Positions 10,760 through 19,992 of a stretch of 64,000 nt of DNA are shown here, one piece after another. The notes under the pieces are model-generated. The model did no database searches and was not told the DNA's origin. It worked only from the letters and a program-made list of their open reading frames with translations. A program made the position numbers and the translations under genes. Numbering within the stretch: position 1 is the stretch's first letter; every line of letters begins with the position of its first letter. The stretch comes from Rickettsia sp. (GTDB taxonomy: Bacteria; Pseudomonadota; Alphaproteobacteria; Rickettsiales; Rickettsiaceae), in NCBI GenBank assembly GCA_015657545.1, contig JADHZC010000009.1, positions 1-64,000 of the forward strand, given 5' to 3'.

Positions 10760-11709
10760 AAGTGGCAATAGTTTTTTAATGGTTCTATTCAAAATAATGC
10801 AAAAAAAACAACAAAATTATTAATTGATTTTGGAGCAATGTTAATTATCAAAATAAAGAAAATGGGGTGACAGCTTTAATGCTAGCAGCTTACAATACTT
10901 GAAAGAAAGCGTAGAGTTTGTTAATAAAAGCAGGAGCTGACGTTAATAAGCAAGAAAGATGGATGGACAGCTTTAATGATAGCAGCTTAAAAAACTCGAA
11001 GAAAAGCGAGAATTGTTAATAAAAGCAGGAGCTGAGTTAATCAGCAAGAAAAAAGATGAAGGACAGCTTTAATGCTGGCAGTACAAAACTCGAAAGAAAG
11101 CGCAGATTGTTATAAAATCAGGACTGACGTTAATCAGCAAAAAAGGATGGAAGGACAGCTTTAATGCTAGCAGCTGAAACAAACTCGAAAAAAGCAGAAA
11201 TTGTTATAAAATCAGGAGCTGACGTTAATAGCAAGAAAAAGATGGATGGACAGCTTTAATGTAGCAGCTCAAACAACTCGAAAGAAAGCGCAGAATTGTT
11301 AATAAATCAGGAGCTGACGTTAATAAGCAAAAAAGAGGATGGACGCTTTAATGTAGCAGCTCAAAAACTCGAAGAAAGCGCAGAGTTATTGATAAAATCA
11401 GGAGCTGACGTTAATCAGCAAAAAGGATGGAGGACAGCTTTAATGATAGCAGCTTACAATAATCGAAAAGTCGAGAGTTATTGATAAAAGCAGGAGCTGA
11501 CGTTAATCAGCAAGAAAGATATGGACAGCTTTAATGTGCAGCTTACAATAACTCGAAAGAAAGCCAGAGTTATTGATAAAATCAAGAGCTGACGTTAATC
11601 ACAAGAAAAAGGATGGATTGACAGCTTTAATGTGGCAACTTACAAAACTCGAAAGAAAAACGAGAGTTGTTAATAAAACAGGAGCTGACGTTAATCAGAG
11701 AAAGAATGG
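10760..11709 (+). pseudogene. Degenerate 5' portion of the ankyrin-repeat gene (multiple frameshifts)
   Basis: About 10 units recognisable by gacagctttaatg...gcagct...ctcgaaagaaagcg...aggagctgacgttaatcagcaa, but spacing between successive cagct motifs is roughly 91-98 bp and the frame is repeatedly broken. Confidence 0.85.
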
Positions 11710-12860
11710 ATGGACAGCTTTAATGAGGGCAGCTCAAAAGGGCACTCGAAAGAAAGCGCAGAGTTATTGATAAAATCAGGAGCTGAAGTTAATAAGCAAG
11801 ATAAGGATGGATGGACAGCTTTAATGCTGGCAGCTAACAATAACTCGAAAGAAAGCGTAGAGTTATTGATAAAATCAGGAGCTGACGTTAATCAGCAAGA
11901 AAAGGATGGATGTACAGCTTTAATGCTAGTAGTTTACAATAACTCGAAAGAAAGCGCAGAATTATTGATAAAAGCGGGAGCTGACGTTAATCAGCAAAAA
12001 AAGGATGGATGGACAGCTTTAATGCTAGCAGTTTACAATAACTCGAAAGAAAGCTCAGAGTTATTGATAAAATCAGGAGCTGACGTTAATCAGCAAAAAA
12101 AGGATGGATCGACAGCTTTAATGCTGGCAGCTGACAATAACTCGAAAGAAAGCGCAGAATTGTTAATAAAATCAGGAGCTGACGTTAATCAGCAAAAAAA
12201 GGATGGATCGACAGCTTTAATGATAGCAGTTTACAATAACTCGAAAGAAAGCGCAGAATTGTTAATAAAATCAGGAGCTGAGGTTAATCAGCAAGATAAA
12301 AATGGATGTACAGCTTTAATGACAGCAGCTCAAAAAAACTCGAAAGAAAGCTCAGAGTTATTGATAAAATCAGGAGCTGACGTTAATCAGCAAGATAAAA
12401 ATGGATCGACAGCTTTAATGCTGGCAGCTGACAATAACTCGAAAGAAATCGTAGAGTTGTTAATAAAATCAGGAGCTGACGTTAATAAGCAAGATAAAAA
12501 TGGATGGACAGCTTTAATGCTGGCAGCTGACAATAACTCGAAAGAAAGCGTAAAGTTGTTAATAAAATCAGGAGCTGACGTTAATCAGCAAAAAAAGGAT
12601 GGAATCACAGTTTTAATGGTAGCAGCTTATAATAACTCGAAAGAAAGCGCAGAGTTATTGATAAAATCAGGAGCTGACGTTAATCAGCAAGGTAAGGATG
12701 GATTCACAGCTTTAATGATAGCTGCTGAGCATGACTCAAAAGAAGTAGCAGAACTTTTAATACATGCTGGAGCTAATATTAATAAAAGAAAAGCTGATGG
12801 TGTAAATTCTTTACAAATAGCAAAGCATAATAATTCGAGCAAGATAATAAATCTGTTACT
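10869..12860 (+). repeat. 99-bp-period tandem repeat array encoding ankyrin units
   Basis: Period is exactly 99 bp from about 11816 onward with very high nucleotide identity; upstream units are shortened. Confidence 0.9.
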
Positions 12861-12885
12861 CAAAGCAGGAGCAGAAACAAGTTAA
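11710..12885 (+). CDS. Ankyrin-repeat protein (3' in-frame part; N-terminus out of frame or missing)
   Basis: 391 aa with about 11 consecutive 33-aa ANK units (DGWTALMLAANNNSKESVELLIKSGADVNQQEK). The first ~15 aa of the ORF are not in ANK frame. Confidence 0.9.
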   Translation: MDSFNEGSSKGHSKESAELLIKSGAEVNKQDKDGWTALMLAANNNSKESVELLIKSGADVNQQEKDGCTALMLVVYNNSKESAELLIKAGADVNQQKKDGWTALMLAVYNNSKESSELLIKSGADVNQQKKDGSTALMLAADNNSKESAELLIKSGADVNQQKKDGSTALMIAVYNNSKESAELLIKSGAEVNQQDKNGCTALMTAAQKNSKESSELLIKSGADVNQQDKNGSTALMLAADNNSKEIVELLIKSGADVNKQDKNGWTALMLAADNNSKESVKLLIKSGADVNQQKKDGITVLMVAAYNNSKESAELLIKSGADVNQQGKDGFTALMIAAEHDSKEVAELLIHAGANINKRKADGVNSLQIAKHNNSSKIINLLLKAGAETS

Positions 12886-13113
12886 TATCCTAATTAAAAG
12901 GTCAAAATGTTCAAAAATCTTTATAATAAAGGAGAAAGTAAATAATCAATAAGAGTAATATACAGGAACATACAAGGAAGATATTGTTAAAAACAATATT
13001 GAAATTCAAAATTTTACTTATACAAGTTATGAGTCATTATCAATCTAATTTTACAAATCAGTTATTTTTACAATTTATAATGGATAGTTAAAATTCTATA
13101 GCTAACTGATTTT

Positions 13114-13138
13114 AGCAGTCTGTTTCCTGCTTTTTTTT
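13114..13138 (+). terminator. Candidate Rho-independent terminator
   Basis: agcag-tctgtttc-ctgct followed by a T8 run, downstream of the ankyrin gene. Confidence 0.4.
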
Positions 13139-13603
13139 GCAATTTCTTATAATAGTAGAATTACTGAATCTAAAAATAGAACTCAGAAATCGATTAAACA
13201 TTTTATGCATTGAGATTAGTAAATAATTGTATTACATAATTTTTGTTTTTTAAAAAAATAAATGATCTATCAGAATTTAACTAATGTTTGTTCATTATTT
13301 TTATCTTTAAAAAATAAATTTTAATTATTGATAAGTTATATATAATTTATAAAAACTGATTAATTGGTAAAATCAATCAAGAATTGAGAAGATTTTTTTT
13401 GCTAATCAAAAAATTCAGATATTTGAGTGCAAAAAATGTCAATAATAATCTTATTTTGTTAAAAAAATTTAATGATGAATATTTAGAGATTATGTAGATT
13501 TTCAGAATAAAATAGTAAAATTTTATGTAAATTATATTTGAAATCTTTTATTTTAGATCATTTTTTATTAGACAATATTAGAAGAGAATTACATGCCAGT
13601 TTA

Positions 13604-14389
13604 TTATGTGACAAATGCTTTTGGAAAGAGAGAAAAAAAATTTTTAGATGTAAATTTTATAATTTTTTCTTCAGTTTCTTGTAAAATTTTTGATAAAGAT
13701 TTGATAACATAAAGACAATATGCTGGTTCATTGATTTTACCCCTAAACGGTTCTGGAGCAAGATATGGAGAATCTGTTTCACAAAGCATTCTATCTAGGG
13801 GTACATATTTAACAATTTCTCTTAGTTGAGTTGCATTTTTAAAACTTATAATTCCAGAAAAAGAAATAAAAAAGCCCTGATCAAGAGCGAATTTAGCGAA
13901 TTCTTTAGATCCAGTAAAACAATGCATTACAGCTGAAAAATTTTTATTTTTTTTATGATGAGATAAAATCTCTTGGGAATCTTTTTCTGCAAATCTACTA
14001 TGTATCACTAAAGGCAGATTAGAATCTTGAGAAGCTATTATATGAGATTCAAAAGATTTTTTTTGTAGAAATTGTTTTTTTTGAGTAATGTCTTGATTTT
14101 TGTAATCAAGTCCAGTTTCTCCAATTGAAATAACTTTAGAATGCTGAGCTAGATCACATATCTTTTTAGAGGAAATGATATTTTCTTTTACTTCATCTGG
14201 GTGAATTCCAACAGAAGCATAAATGTTTTTATATTTTTCAGCTATTTCTAATATTCTTTTTAATCCTTCTATGTTAGTAGAAATGCTATGTAAATATTCT
14301 ACATTAAATTTTTTAGCTTTTGTTATTACATTATTCAGATCTATTTTTTTTTCTAATAAGTCTAAATGGCAATGTGAGTCTATAATCAT
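13604..14389 (-). CDS. tatD: TatD family metal-dependent hydrolase
   Basis: 261 aa; MIIDSHCHLD, SVGIHPDE, IGETGLDY, HCFTGS, CETDSPYLAP motifs. Confidence 0.94.
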   Translation of the reverse strand: MIIDSHCHLDLLEKKIDLNNVITKAKKFNVEYLHSISTNIEGLKRILEIAEKYKNIYASVGIHPDEVKENIISSKKICDLAQHSKVISIGETGLDYKNQDITQKKQFLQKKSFESHIIASQDSNLPLVIHSRFAEKDSQEILSHHKKNKNFSAVMHCFTGSKEFAKFALDQGFFISFSGIISFKNATQLREIVKYVPLDRMLCETDSPYLAPEPFRGKINEPAYCLYVIKSLSKILQETEEKIIKFTSKNFFSLFPKAFVT

Positions 14390-14395
14390 GTTTTA

Positions 14396-15913
14396 TTATA
14401 ATTTTTTAAAAATCACTTCTGGAGCTAAAATTTTACTATTTCCTAATAAGTGAAATTTTGAATTTAAATGAGAATAAGAACGCTGATTTTTAGGAACAGC
14501 AATTTGATTTAAAATTTTATTAGCAGAATTTGGTATAAATGCTTGTAACAATATCGCTACATATCTTATAGTTTCTAATGTTTGATATAAAATCTTCTTC
14601 ATTTCTTCTGGCTTATCCTTTTTTTTCCATATCTGACTATTTTCAAAAAAAACATTTGCTTTCTCTGTGATGTGCAAAATAATTTCAAGCATTTCATTTA
14701 ATTGAAAATTTTTGGTTTTTACAATTTTTATCCAGTTAACAATATTTTTATCTAATATTTGTAATAACTCTCCTTTTTGATAAAGTTCTTGAATTTGATG
14801 TGAATCAAAATTAGGTACTTCACCATTAAGATTTACAAAAAGGAAATGAGAAGCTCTATGAACCAAATTTCCTATCTTGTTAACTAATTCAGAATTATTG
14901 ATAGAAATTACTGTTTTTTTTACAAAATTGCCATCATTTCCTATGTTAAGCATTCTAACCAAAACATATCTTACAACATCAACCCCTAGTTCATCAACTA
15001 ATTTAACGGGATCTATGACATTTCCAAGAGATTTTGAAATTTTTTGTCCTTCATTTTTCCACCATCCATGTACTAGCAAAGATTTAGGAAGCTCAATATT
15101 AGCAGCCATTAAAAATGCAGGCCAATAAATAGCATGAAATTTTAGAATGTCTTTGCCTATTACGTGAAGGTCGCATGGCCATAGGTTTTTATTATGACTA
15201 CTAGGAGACAAGTAACTGCTAAGGGCATCTAGCCATACATATATAACGTGATCTGAATTGGGTGCTTTTATTCCCCAATTTACATTTTTCCTAGATATTG
15301 ATAAATCATCTAACCCATTTTTAACAAAATTTACTACTTCTTTTCTATGTTTATAAGGAATAATAAAATTAGGATTTTTATCATAAAATTCTAATAACTT
15401 ATCTTGCCAATGTGATAGTTTAAAAAAATAACTTTCCTCTTCTAACCATTCTACATCAGGGCTGTTTGTTGGTATTTTTAGATTTTCTAATTCTTTTTCT
15501 GTATAAAATGCTTCATCTTTTTTTACGTACCACCCTTTATATTTGCCCAAATATATATTTCCAGAATTTAAAAGAATATTCCATAAGTCTATAACTTTAT
15601 TTTTATGGTTTTTTTCTGTTGTTCTTAAAAACTGATTATGATCTATATTTAATAAATTTAGTAAATTATGAAAAAATTTAGAATTTGTTTCAACAAAAGA
15701 TTCTACAGATTGCTTAGTTTTAAATGCAGCAGATTCTATTTTAGACCCATGTTCATCTGTACCAGTCAATAAAAACGAATTATATTCAGAAAATTTCATG
15801 ATTCTAGCAATAACATCTGAAATGATATTAGTATATGCGTGACCTATATGAGGTTTATCATTTACATAGTAAATTGGTGTAGTAAGAAAAAAATTATTCA
15901 TTGTGGAAGCCAA
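14396..15913 (-). CDS. metG: Methionyl-tRNA synthetase
   Basis: 505 aa; TTPIYYVNDKPHIGHAYT, LLTGTDEHGSKI, KISKSLGNVIDP (KMSKS equivalent). Confidence 0.95.
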   Translation of the reverse strand: MASTMNNFFLTTPIYYVNDKPHIGHAYTNIISDVIARIMKFSEYNSFLLTGTDEHGSKIESAAFKTKQSVESFVETNSKFFHNLLNLLNIDHNQFLRTTEKNHKNKVIDLWNILLNSGNIYLGKYKGWYVKKDEAFYTEKELENLKIPTNSPDVEWLEEESYFFKLSHWQDKLLEFYDKNPNFIIPYKHRKEVVNFVKNGLDDLSISRKNVNWGIKAPNSDHVIYVWLDALSSYLSPSSHNKNLWPCDLHVIGKDILKFHAIYWPAFLMAANIELPKSLLVHGWWKNEGQKISKSLGNVIDPVKLVDELGVDVVRYVLVRMLNIGNDGNFVKKTVISINNSELVNKIGNLVHRASHFLFVNLNGEVPNFDSHQIQELYQKGELLQILDKNIVNWIKIVKTKNFQLNEMLEIILHITEKANVFFENSQIWKKKDKPEEMKKILYQTLETIRYVAILLQAFIPNSANKILNQIAVPKNQRSYSHLNSKFHLLGNSKILAPEVIFKKL

Positions 15914-16827
15914 TATAGATAAGAAGATATAGTGAATATGGATAATATAGTACTAAAAGTGATAATACCAGACATAGTTTCGGAATCTCCTTTCAGTTGT
16001 TTGGATAATATACTAGCAGTAGGAGAGCAGGGCATAGAACTAAATAATATTCCAATAAATTGTTCCTTTGTGTCTACATGCATTAAATACATTATAAAAT
16101 AGGTAATAAAAGGAAATATAGTAAGTTTTACTAAAGATGTAAGTACAATTTGTTTAAGGTAAGAATTAATAATGTTAAATTGGAGGCTAGCACCTATTAT
16201 CAATATGCTCAAAGTTAGACCAGCGCTGCTTAAATGTGTTAAAAACTTTAAAATACCTGTGTTGATTTTGATATCATAATATAGAAATACTAATCCAAGT
16301 AAACTAGCTAATATTACTGGATTTTTTAAAAAAGAAGATAAAACTAAATAAATTTGTTTGAATTTTGTTGTTTGATTTTCTCTAATATAATAGTTAAACA
16401 TTATAACTGAAATAGCATTTACAAAAATAACCATATAAGGTGAAACAATGGAAGCAATACCAATACCTACATCTCCTATTAATGCTTCACTAAGAGCTAA
16501 AAATAGATAATTGTTAAATCTTACACATCCTTGAAATACAGAAGTAAATTGTTTTTTGTCATATTTAAACTTATATTGAAAATATATCAAACCTATTGTA
16601 ATAACAGATATTGAGATTAAAAGTGATATGATAAGGTTAAATAAGTTAAAAACTCCTTTTGGAATCTGAATTATATTTTCAAATAAAACAGCTGGTAATA
16701 ATATATAAAATGATAATTTTTCAAGTTCAGACCAAAAATCTACAGATTTTAGCCATTTTCTTTTTAAAAGGCTCCCTAAGAATGCTATTAAAAAAATAGG
16801 GATCACACTTTGAAATGTTTCGTTCAT
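15898..16827 (-). CDS. AEC (auxin efflux carrier) family transporter
   Basis: 309 aa; PIFLIAFLGSLLKRKW, LSFYILLPAVLFENI, RFNNYLFLALSEALIGDVGIGIAS, SMPCSPTASILSKQLKGDSETMSGIITFST. Confidence 0.85.
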   Translation of the reverse strand: MNETFQSVIPIFLIAFLGSLLKRKWLKSVDFWSELEKLSFYILLPAVLFENIIQIPKGVFNLFNLIISLLISISVITIGLIYFQYKFKYDKKQFTSVFQGCVRFNNYLFLALSEALIGDVGIGIASIVSPYMVIFVNAISVIMFNYYIRENQTTKFKQIYLVLSSFLKNPVILASLLGLVFLYYDIKINTGILKFLTHLSSAGLTLSILIIGASLQFNIINSYLKQIVLTSLVKLTIFPFITYFIMYLMHVDTKEQFIGILFSSMPCSPTASILSKQLKGDSETMSGIITFSTILSIFTISSYLYWLPQ

Positions 16828-16922
16828 TATAGTTAAAATTTTTTAAGAACTAAATATTGATTTTTTAATCATTTATTATATTAATCTAAGTTTAAGTACT
16901 CATAATACTTATCTTGTAATAA

Positions 16923-17945
16923 TTAGTCAAAAATTTTTATTTTTTCTGCATTTGGGAAATATTTTTTAATAAAGGATTCATTAACAGATTGGTACAATAT
17001 TTTGATATTTGCTCCAGCATCTTGAGTAAAAAATATAGGAGCATGAAAATTATTACGAATTTGCCAAATTTTTTTAATAATTTCTAAAGTTTTAGCTTCC
17101 GTATAAACTATAGAGGGTCTATTAGAGAGCATAAGAGAATGTAACATAATGGAGTTATTTTCAGCAATTTGAGCCATTCCTAAAAACGATCCTTTGTTAA
17201 TGTATTTTTTCAGTTTTAAAAAATCTTTTTTACTTTGTTTTATCCAGGAATTATAAAAACAGGAATTCATGCTTAATTGCATTGCTTCTGATGAACTAAT
17301 ATGTTTAATGTTGTTATTAATCATTATTATTGCAATTTTTAGATCATTCAAATTGTTATTATGAGATAGTATCTGAGAATAGGAATCCATACCATTTGGA
17401 TCTTTCCCAGATAAATATTCTACAAAATGATTTTCATAAATAGATCTTGCAGCACTTCCACTTCCTAATCTAGCTAATATGGAAAGTTCCTTGGATGATA
17501 TTTGCCAATTATATAATTTAGCAAATGCTTTAATTAATGAAGCATAAATACAAGAAGAAGAAGCTAAACCAGCTGCAACAGGTATATTAAGCTTTATATT
17601 CACTTCTAAAAAAAGATTATTTTGGGGAAGAAAAAAATTTATAAAATCTAATAATTTTTTACTCCAAACATCACTATCACTATTTGATATAAAATTGTCA
17701 TTAATCTTTACTTTATGATCAGTCATTTCGTTTTGATTATAACAAGATATAGAGCTTGTTGCTCCTTTGCCGGTTAAGGGGATGGATATACTGCCTGTAT
17801 TTGCAATATTTAATATCTCATTTTTTTTTCCCCAATACTTACAAATAGCTAAATTTGCTGAAGCATGAGCAGATGTATTTTTATGTATTGCTATAAAATT
17901 CTCTTTTTTAAATAATATTTTTTTTACAATATCAATTTTGTTCAT
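16923..17945 (-). CDS. mvaD: Diphosphomevalonate decarboxylase
   Basis: 340 aa GHMP fold; SAHASANLAICKYWGKKNEILNIANTGSISIPL, PVAAGLASSSCIYASLIKAF, GSGSAARSIY motifs. Confidence 0.9.
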   Translation of the reverse strand: MNKIDIVKKILFKKENFIAIHKNTSAHASANLAICKYWGKKNEILNIANTGSISIPLTGKGATSSISCYNQNEMTDHKVKINDNFISNSDSDVWSKKLLDFINFFLPQNNLFLEVNIKLNIPVAAGLASSSCIYASLIKAFAKLYNWQISSKELSILARLGSGSAARSIYENHFVEYLSGKDPNGMDSYSQILSHNNNLNDLKIAIIMINNNIKHISSSEAMQLSMNSCFYNSWIKQSKKDFLKLKKYINKGSFLGMAQIAENNSIMLHSLMLSNRPSIVYTEAKTLEIIKKIWQIRNNFHAPIFFTQDAGANIKILYQSVNESFIKKYFPNAEKIKIFD

Positions 17946-18928
17946 TCTATTTTTAATCCTATGTTTGAAATTTTTATATTTTGAAATGCTATTTTCTGTA
18001 AGTCAGTAGGTAGTTTATTGATATCTTTATTTGTAGATGTTAAAGCAATAATACTATCTCCAAGACCAGCACCTGAGATTTTGACTCCTTTTATATAAGT
18101 GAAATCCTTTAATCTGTTAATTAAATAATTTATTAAAGGAGAAGATAACATCATAGATTCTAAAATACCTTGATTTAAAGTAAATAACTTTCCTAAATAA
18201 TCTAAGTTATTTTCTTCGATTGCTTTAAATGCTAATTCTGAAATTTTATCTATTGTGTTTTCTAAGCCTCTAAAAATGTCTAAAAATTTTTCTCTTATAG
18301 GTTGAATATATGAAATAACATCTGAGGTTTTAGTTTTATATCCAGAATATATTAACAAAAGATTCAGATTTTTGAATGTTCTTTTAAGCAATTTATGTTG
18401 TTCATATAAAATTATTCCTCCTTTAAGAGAGGCTATAATATCCGCTCCAGAAAATATTGTATTTGATAATTCTAAGATTTTTTTTGAATCACTAAAAATT
18501 TTGTCTAAAAAATCTTTAGATTTTTCTTGTTTATTAGTGATAATATTTGGATTATTATGAGATATAAACAATTTCATTAATCCTACGCACGAGACAAGAA
18601 GAGCAGTAGAAGATCCAAGACCTTTAGATTGAGGAATATCGGATGTTATTTCAATTTTAAAACCCGATTGAATAAAATTTTTATAAAAATGTAATATTGA
18701 AGTGAGTAATTCAAAATTTTTTAAAATTTTGATATCTAAAATTTTTGTCTCAAAGAAAAAATTTTTTTTAGACTCAATAATTATCAAATCATCATTTCTT
18801 TTAGATAAAGATACTGTAATTCTCTTATTTATAGATGATATAACAGATTTTTTTCCGTAAAGAACTGAATGTTCTCCTGTTAACATTAGCGTAGCAGGAG
18901 CAGAGATCTTATATAATGTTTTTAACAT
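17942..18928 (-). CDS. mvk: Mevalonate kinase
   Basis: 328 aa GHMP kinase; SAPATLMLTGEHSVLYGKKSV, IPQSKGLGSSTALLVS, KISGAGLGDSIIAL. Overlaps mvaD by 4 nt. Confidence 0.85.
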   Translation of the reverse strand: MLKTLYKISAPATLMLTGEHSVLYGKKSVISSINKRITVSLSKRNDDLIIIESKKNFFFETKILDIKILKNFELLTSILHFYKNFIQSGFKIEITSDIPQSKGLGSSTALLVSCVGLMKLFISHNNPNIITNKQEKSKDFLDKIFSDSKKILELSNTIFSGADIIASLKGGIILYEQHKLLKRTFKNLNLLLIYSGYKTKTSDVISYIQPIREKFLDIFRGLENTIDKISELAFKAIEENNLDYLGKLFTLNQGILESMMLSSPLINYLINRLKDFTYIKGVKISGAGLGDSIIALTSTNKDINKLPTDLQKIAFQNIKISNIGLKIE

Positions 18929-18942
18929 TTAGAACAATTTGT

Positions 18943-19992
18943 TTAGATTAAATATCTAGCTTTACAAAAATTAATATTCAAGGATTCAAATTCAAAATTA
19001 TATTTTTTGGATAAAAATTTTATAATCTCTATTTCAGAAATTGCAAATATTATTCCAGAAAATTTATTTTTCAAACTTCCAGAGCCAGATATTTTTGCAG
19101 CTCCACCATATTTTTCTATATAAGAAATTATTTTTTGATTTTTTGCACTTACAACAGAAATTTGTTTCAACAATAGATTATTAATTTTGATATTTTCAAT
19201 CAGCTTACTTAAATCGTTATTTGATATATTTTTTTCTATTTCTAAAGCAATTTGAGCAAATTTTTTCCAAATATTATTCTCTTTCTTAAAATTATCTATC
19301 ACTTGTGACACAGTAATTGATGTATTTTCTTTAGCAGATAATTTTATTATAAAAAATTTTCTAAAAATATCTTCTTTTATTTGAATATTATGAATTTTAT
19401 TATCTGCAAATTTAAAAATTCCTCCAAAAAAAGATGTTTTAATATCGATACCACTAGAATATCCATGTTGAAGATTTTCTATTTTTTGAGAAAAAAGTAA
19501 AATTTGTTGATCTGTGTAGTTTAATTTTAGTAATTTTATTAATGCGAGTGATAAAGATAGAATTAGCGCAGCAGATGATCCAAAACCAAAACTGATTTCA
19601 ATATTAGATTCTATAACACAAATTATATCATATTGAATATTTTTTTTGATTAGATAATAACCTAATATATATTTTACGAGATCTGTTTTTTGACTTAAAA
19701 TTTCAGATGCTTCTAATTTTTTATTTAAAAAATCTTCATATTGTAAATCTATAATTTTTTTATGCTCAAATAATTCAGAGATAAACATTACTTTTTCAAA
19801 TGATATTTGAGGAATTTTTACAGTAATTTTAGGTAGGTTAGAAGAAATTTTTAAGAATTTTATACAAGTTTTGGTTTCTTTTGATATGCTACATGCGATT
19901 ACGGGTGCTCCAAAAATAGCAGAATATTCTCCAGATATAATTAATTTACCGTTAGCTGAAGATATAATTTCTTCTTTAATTTGAGATTTCAT
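18943..19992 (-). CDS. GHMP kinase, probable phosphomevalonate kinase
   Basis: 349 aa; ANGKLIISGEYSAIFGAPVIA, EISFGFGSSAALILSLSLALIK, KISGSGS. PMK role assigned by elimination within the mevalonate operon. Confidence 0.7.
   Translation of the reverse strand: MKSQIKEEIISSANGKLIISGEYSAIFGAPVIACSISKETKTCIKFLKISSNLPKITVKIPQISFEKVMFISELFEHKKIIDLQYEDFLNKKLEASEILSQKTDLVKYILGYYLIKKNIQYDIICVIESNIEISFGFGSSAALILSLSLALIKLLKLNYTDQQILLFSQKIENLQHGYSSGIDIKTSFFGGIFKFADNKIHNIQIKEDIFRKFFIIKLSAKENTSITVSQVIDNFKKENNIWKKFAQIALEIEKNISNNDLSKLIENIKINNLLLKQISVVSAKNQKIISYIEKYGGAAKISGSGSLKNKFSGIIFAISEIEIIKFLSKKYNFEFESLNINFCKARYLI

Noticed and set aside
11296-11770. Two short ORFs (62 and 65 aa) as separate genes
   Set aside because: They are in-frame scraps of the broken ankyrin array, not independent genes.
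10869-12860. Regular ~99-bp repeats considered as CRISPR or intergenic satellite
   Set aside because: There are no unique spacers; the whole period is coding and translates as 33-aa ankyrin units.
14223-14453. Plus-strand ORF spanning tatD and metG
   Set aside because: Antisense to two well-supported genes.
14877-15128. Plus-strand 83-aa ORF
   Set aside because: Antisense to metG, no motif.
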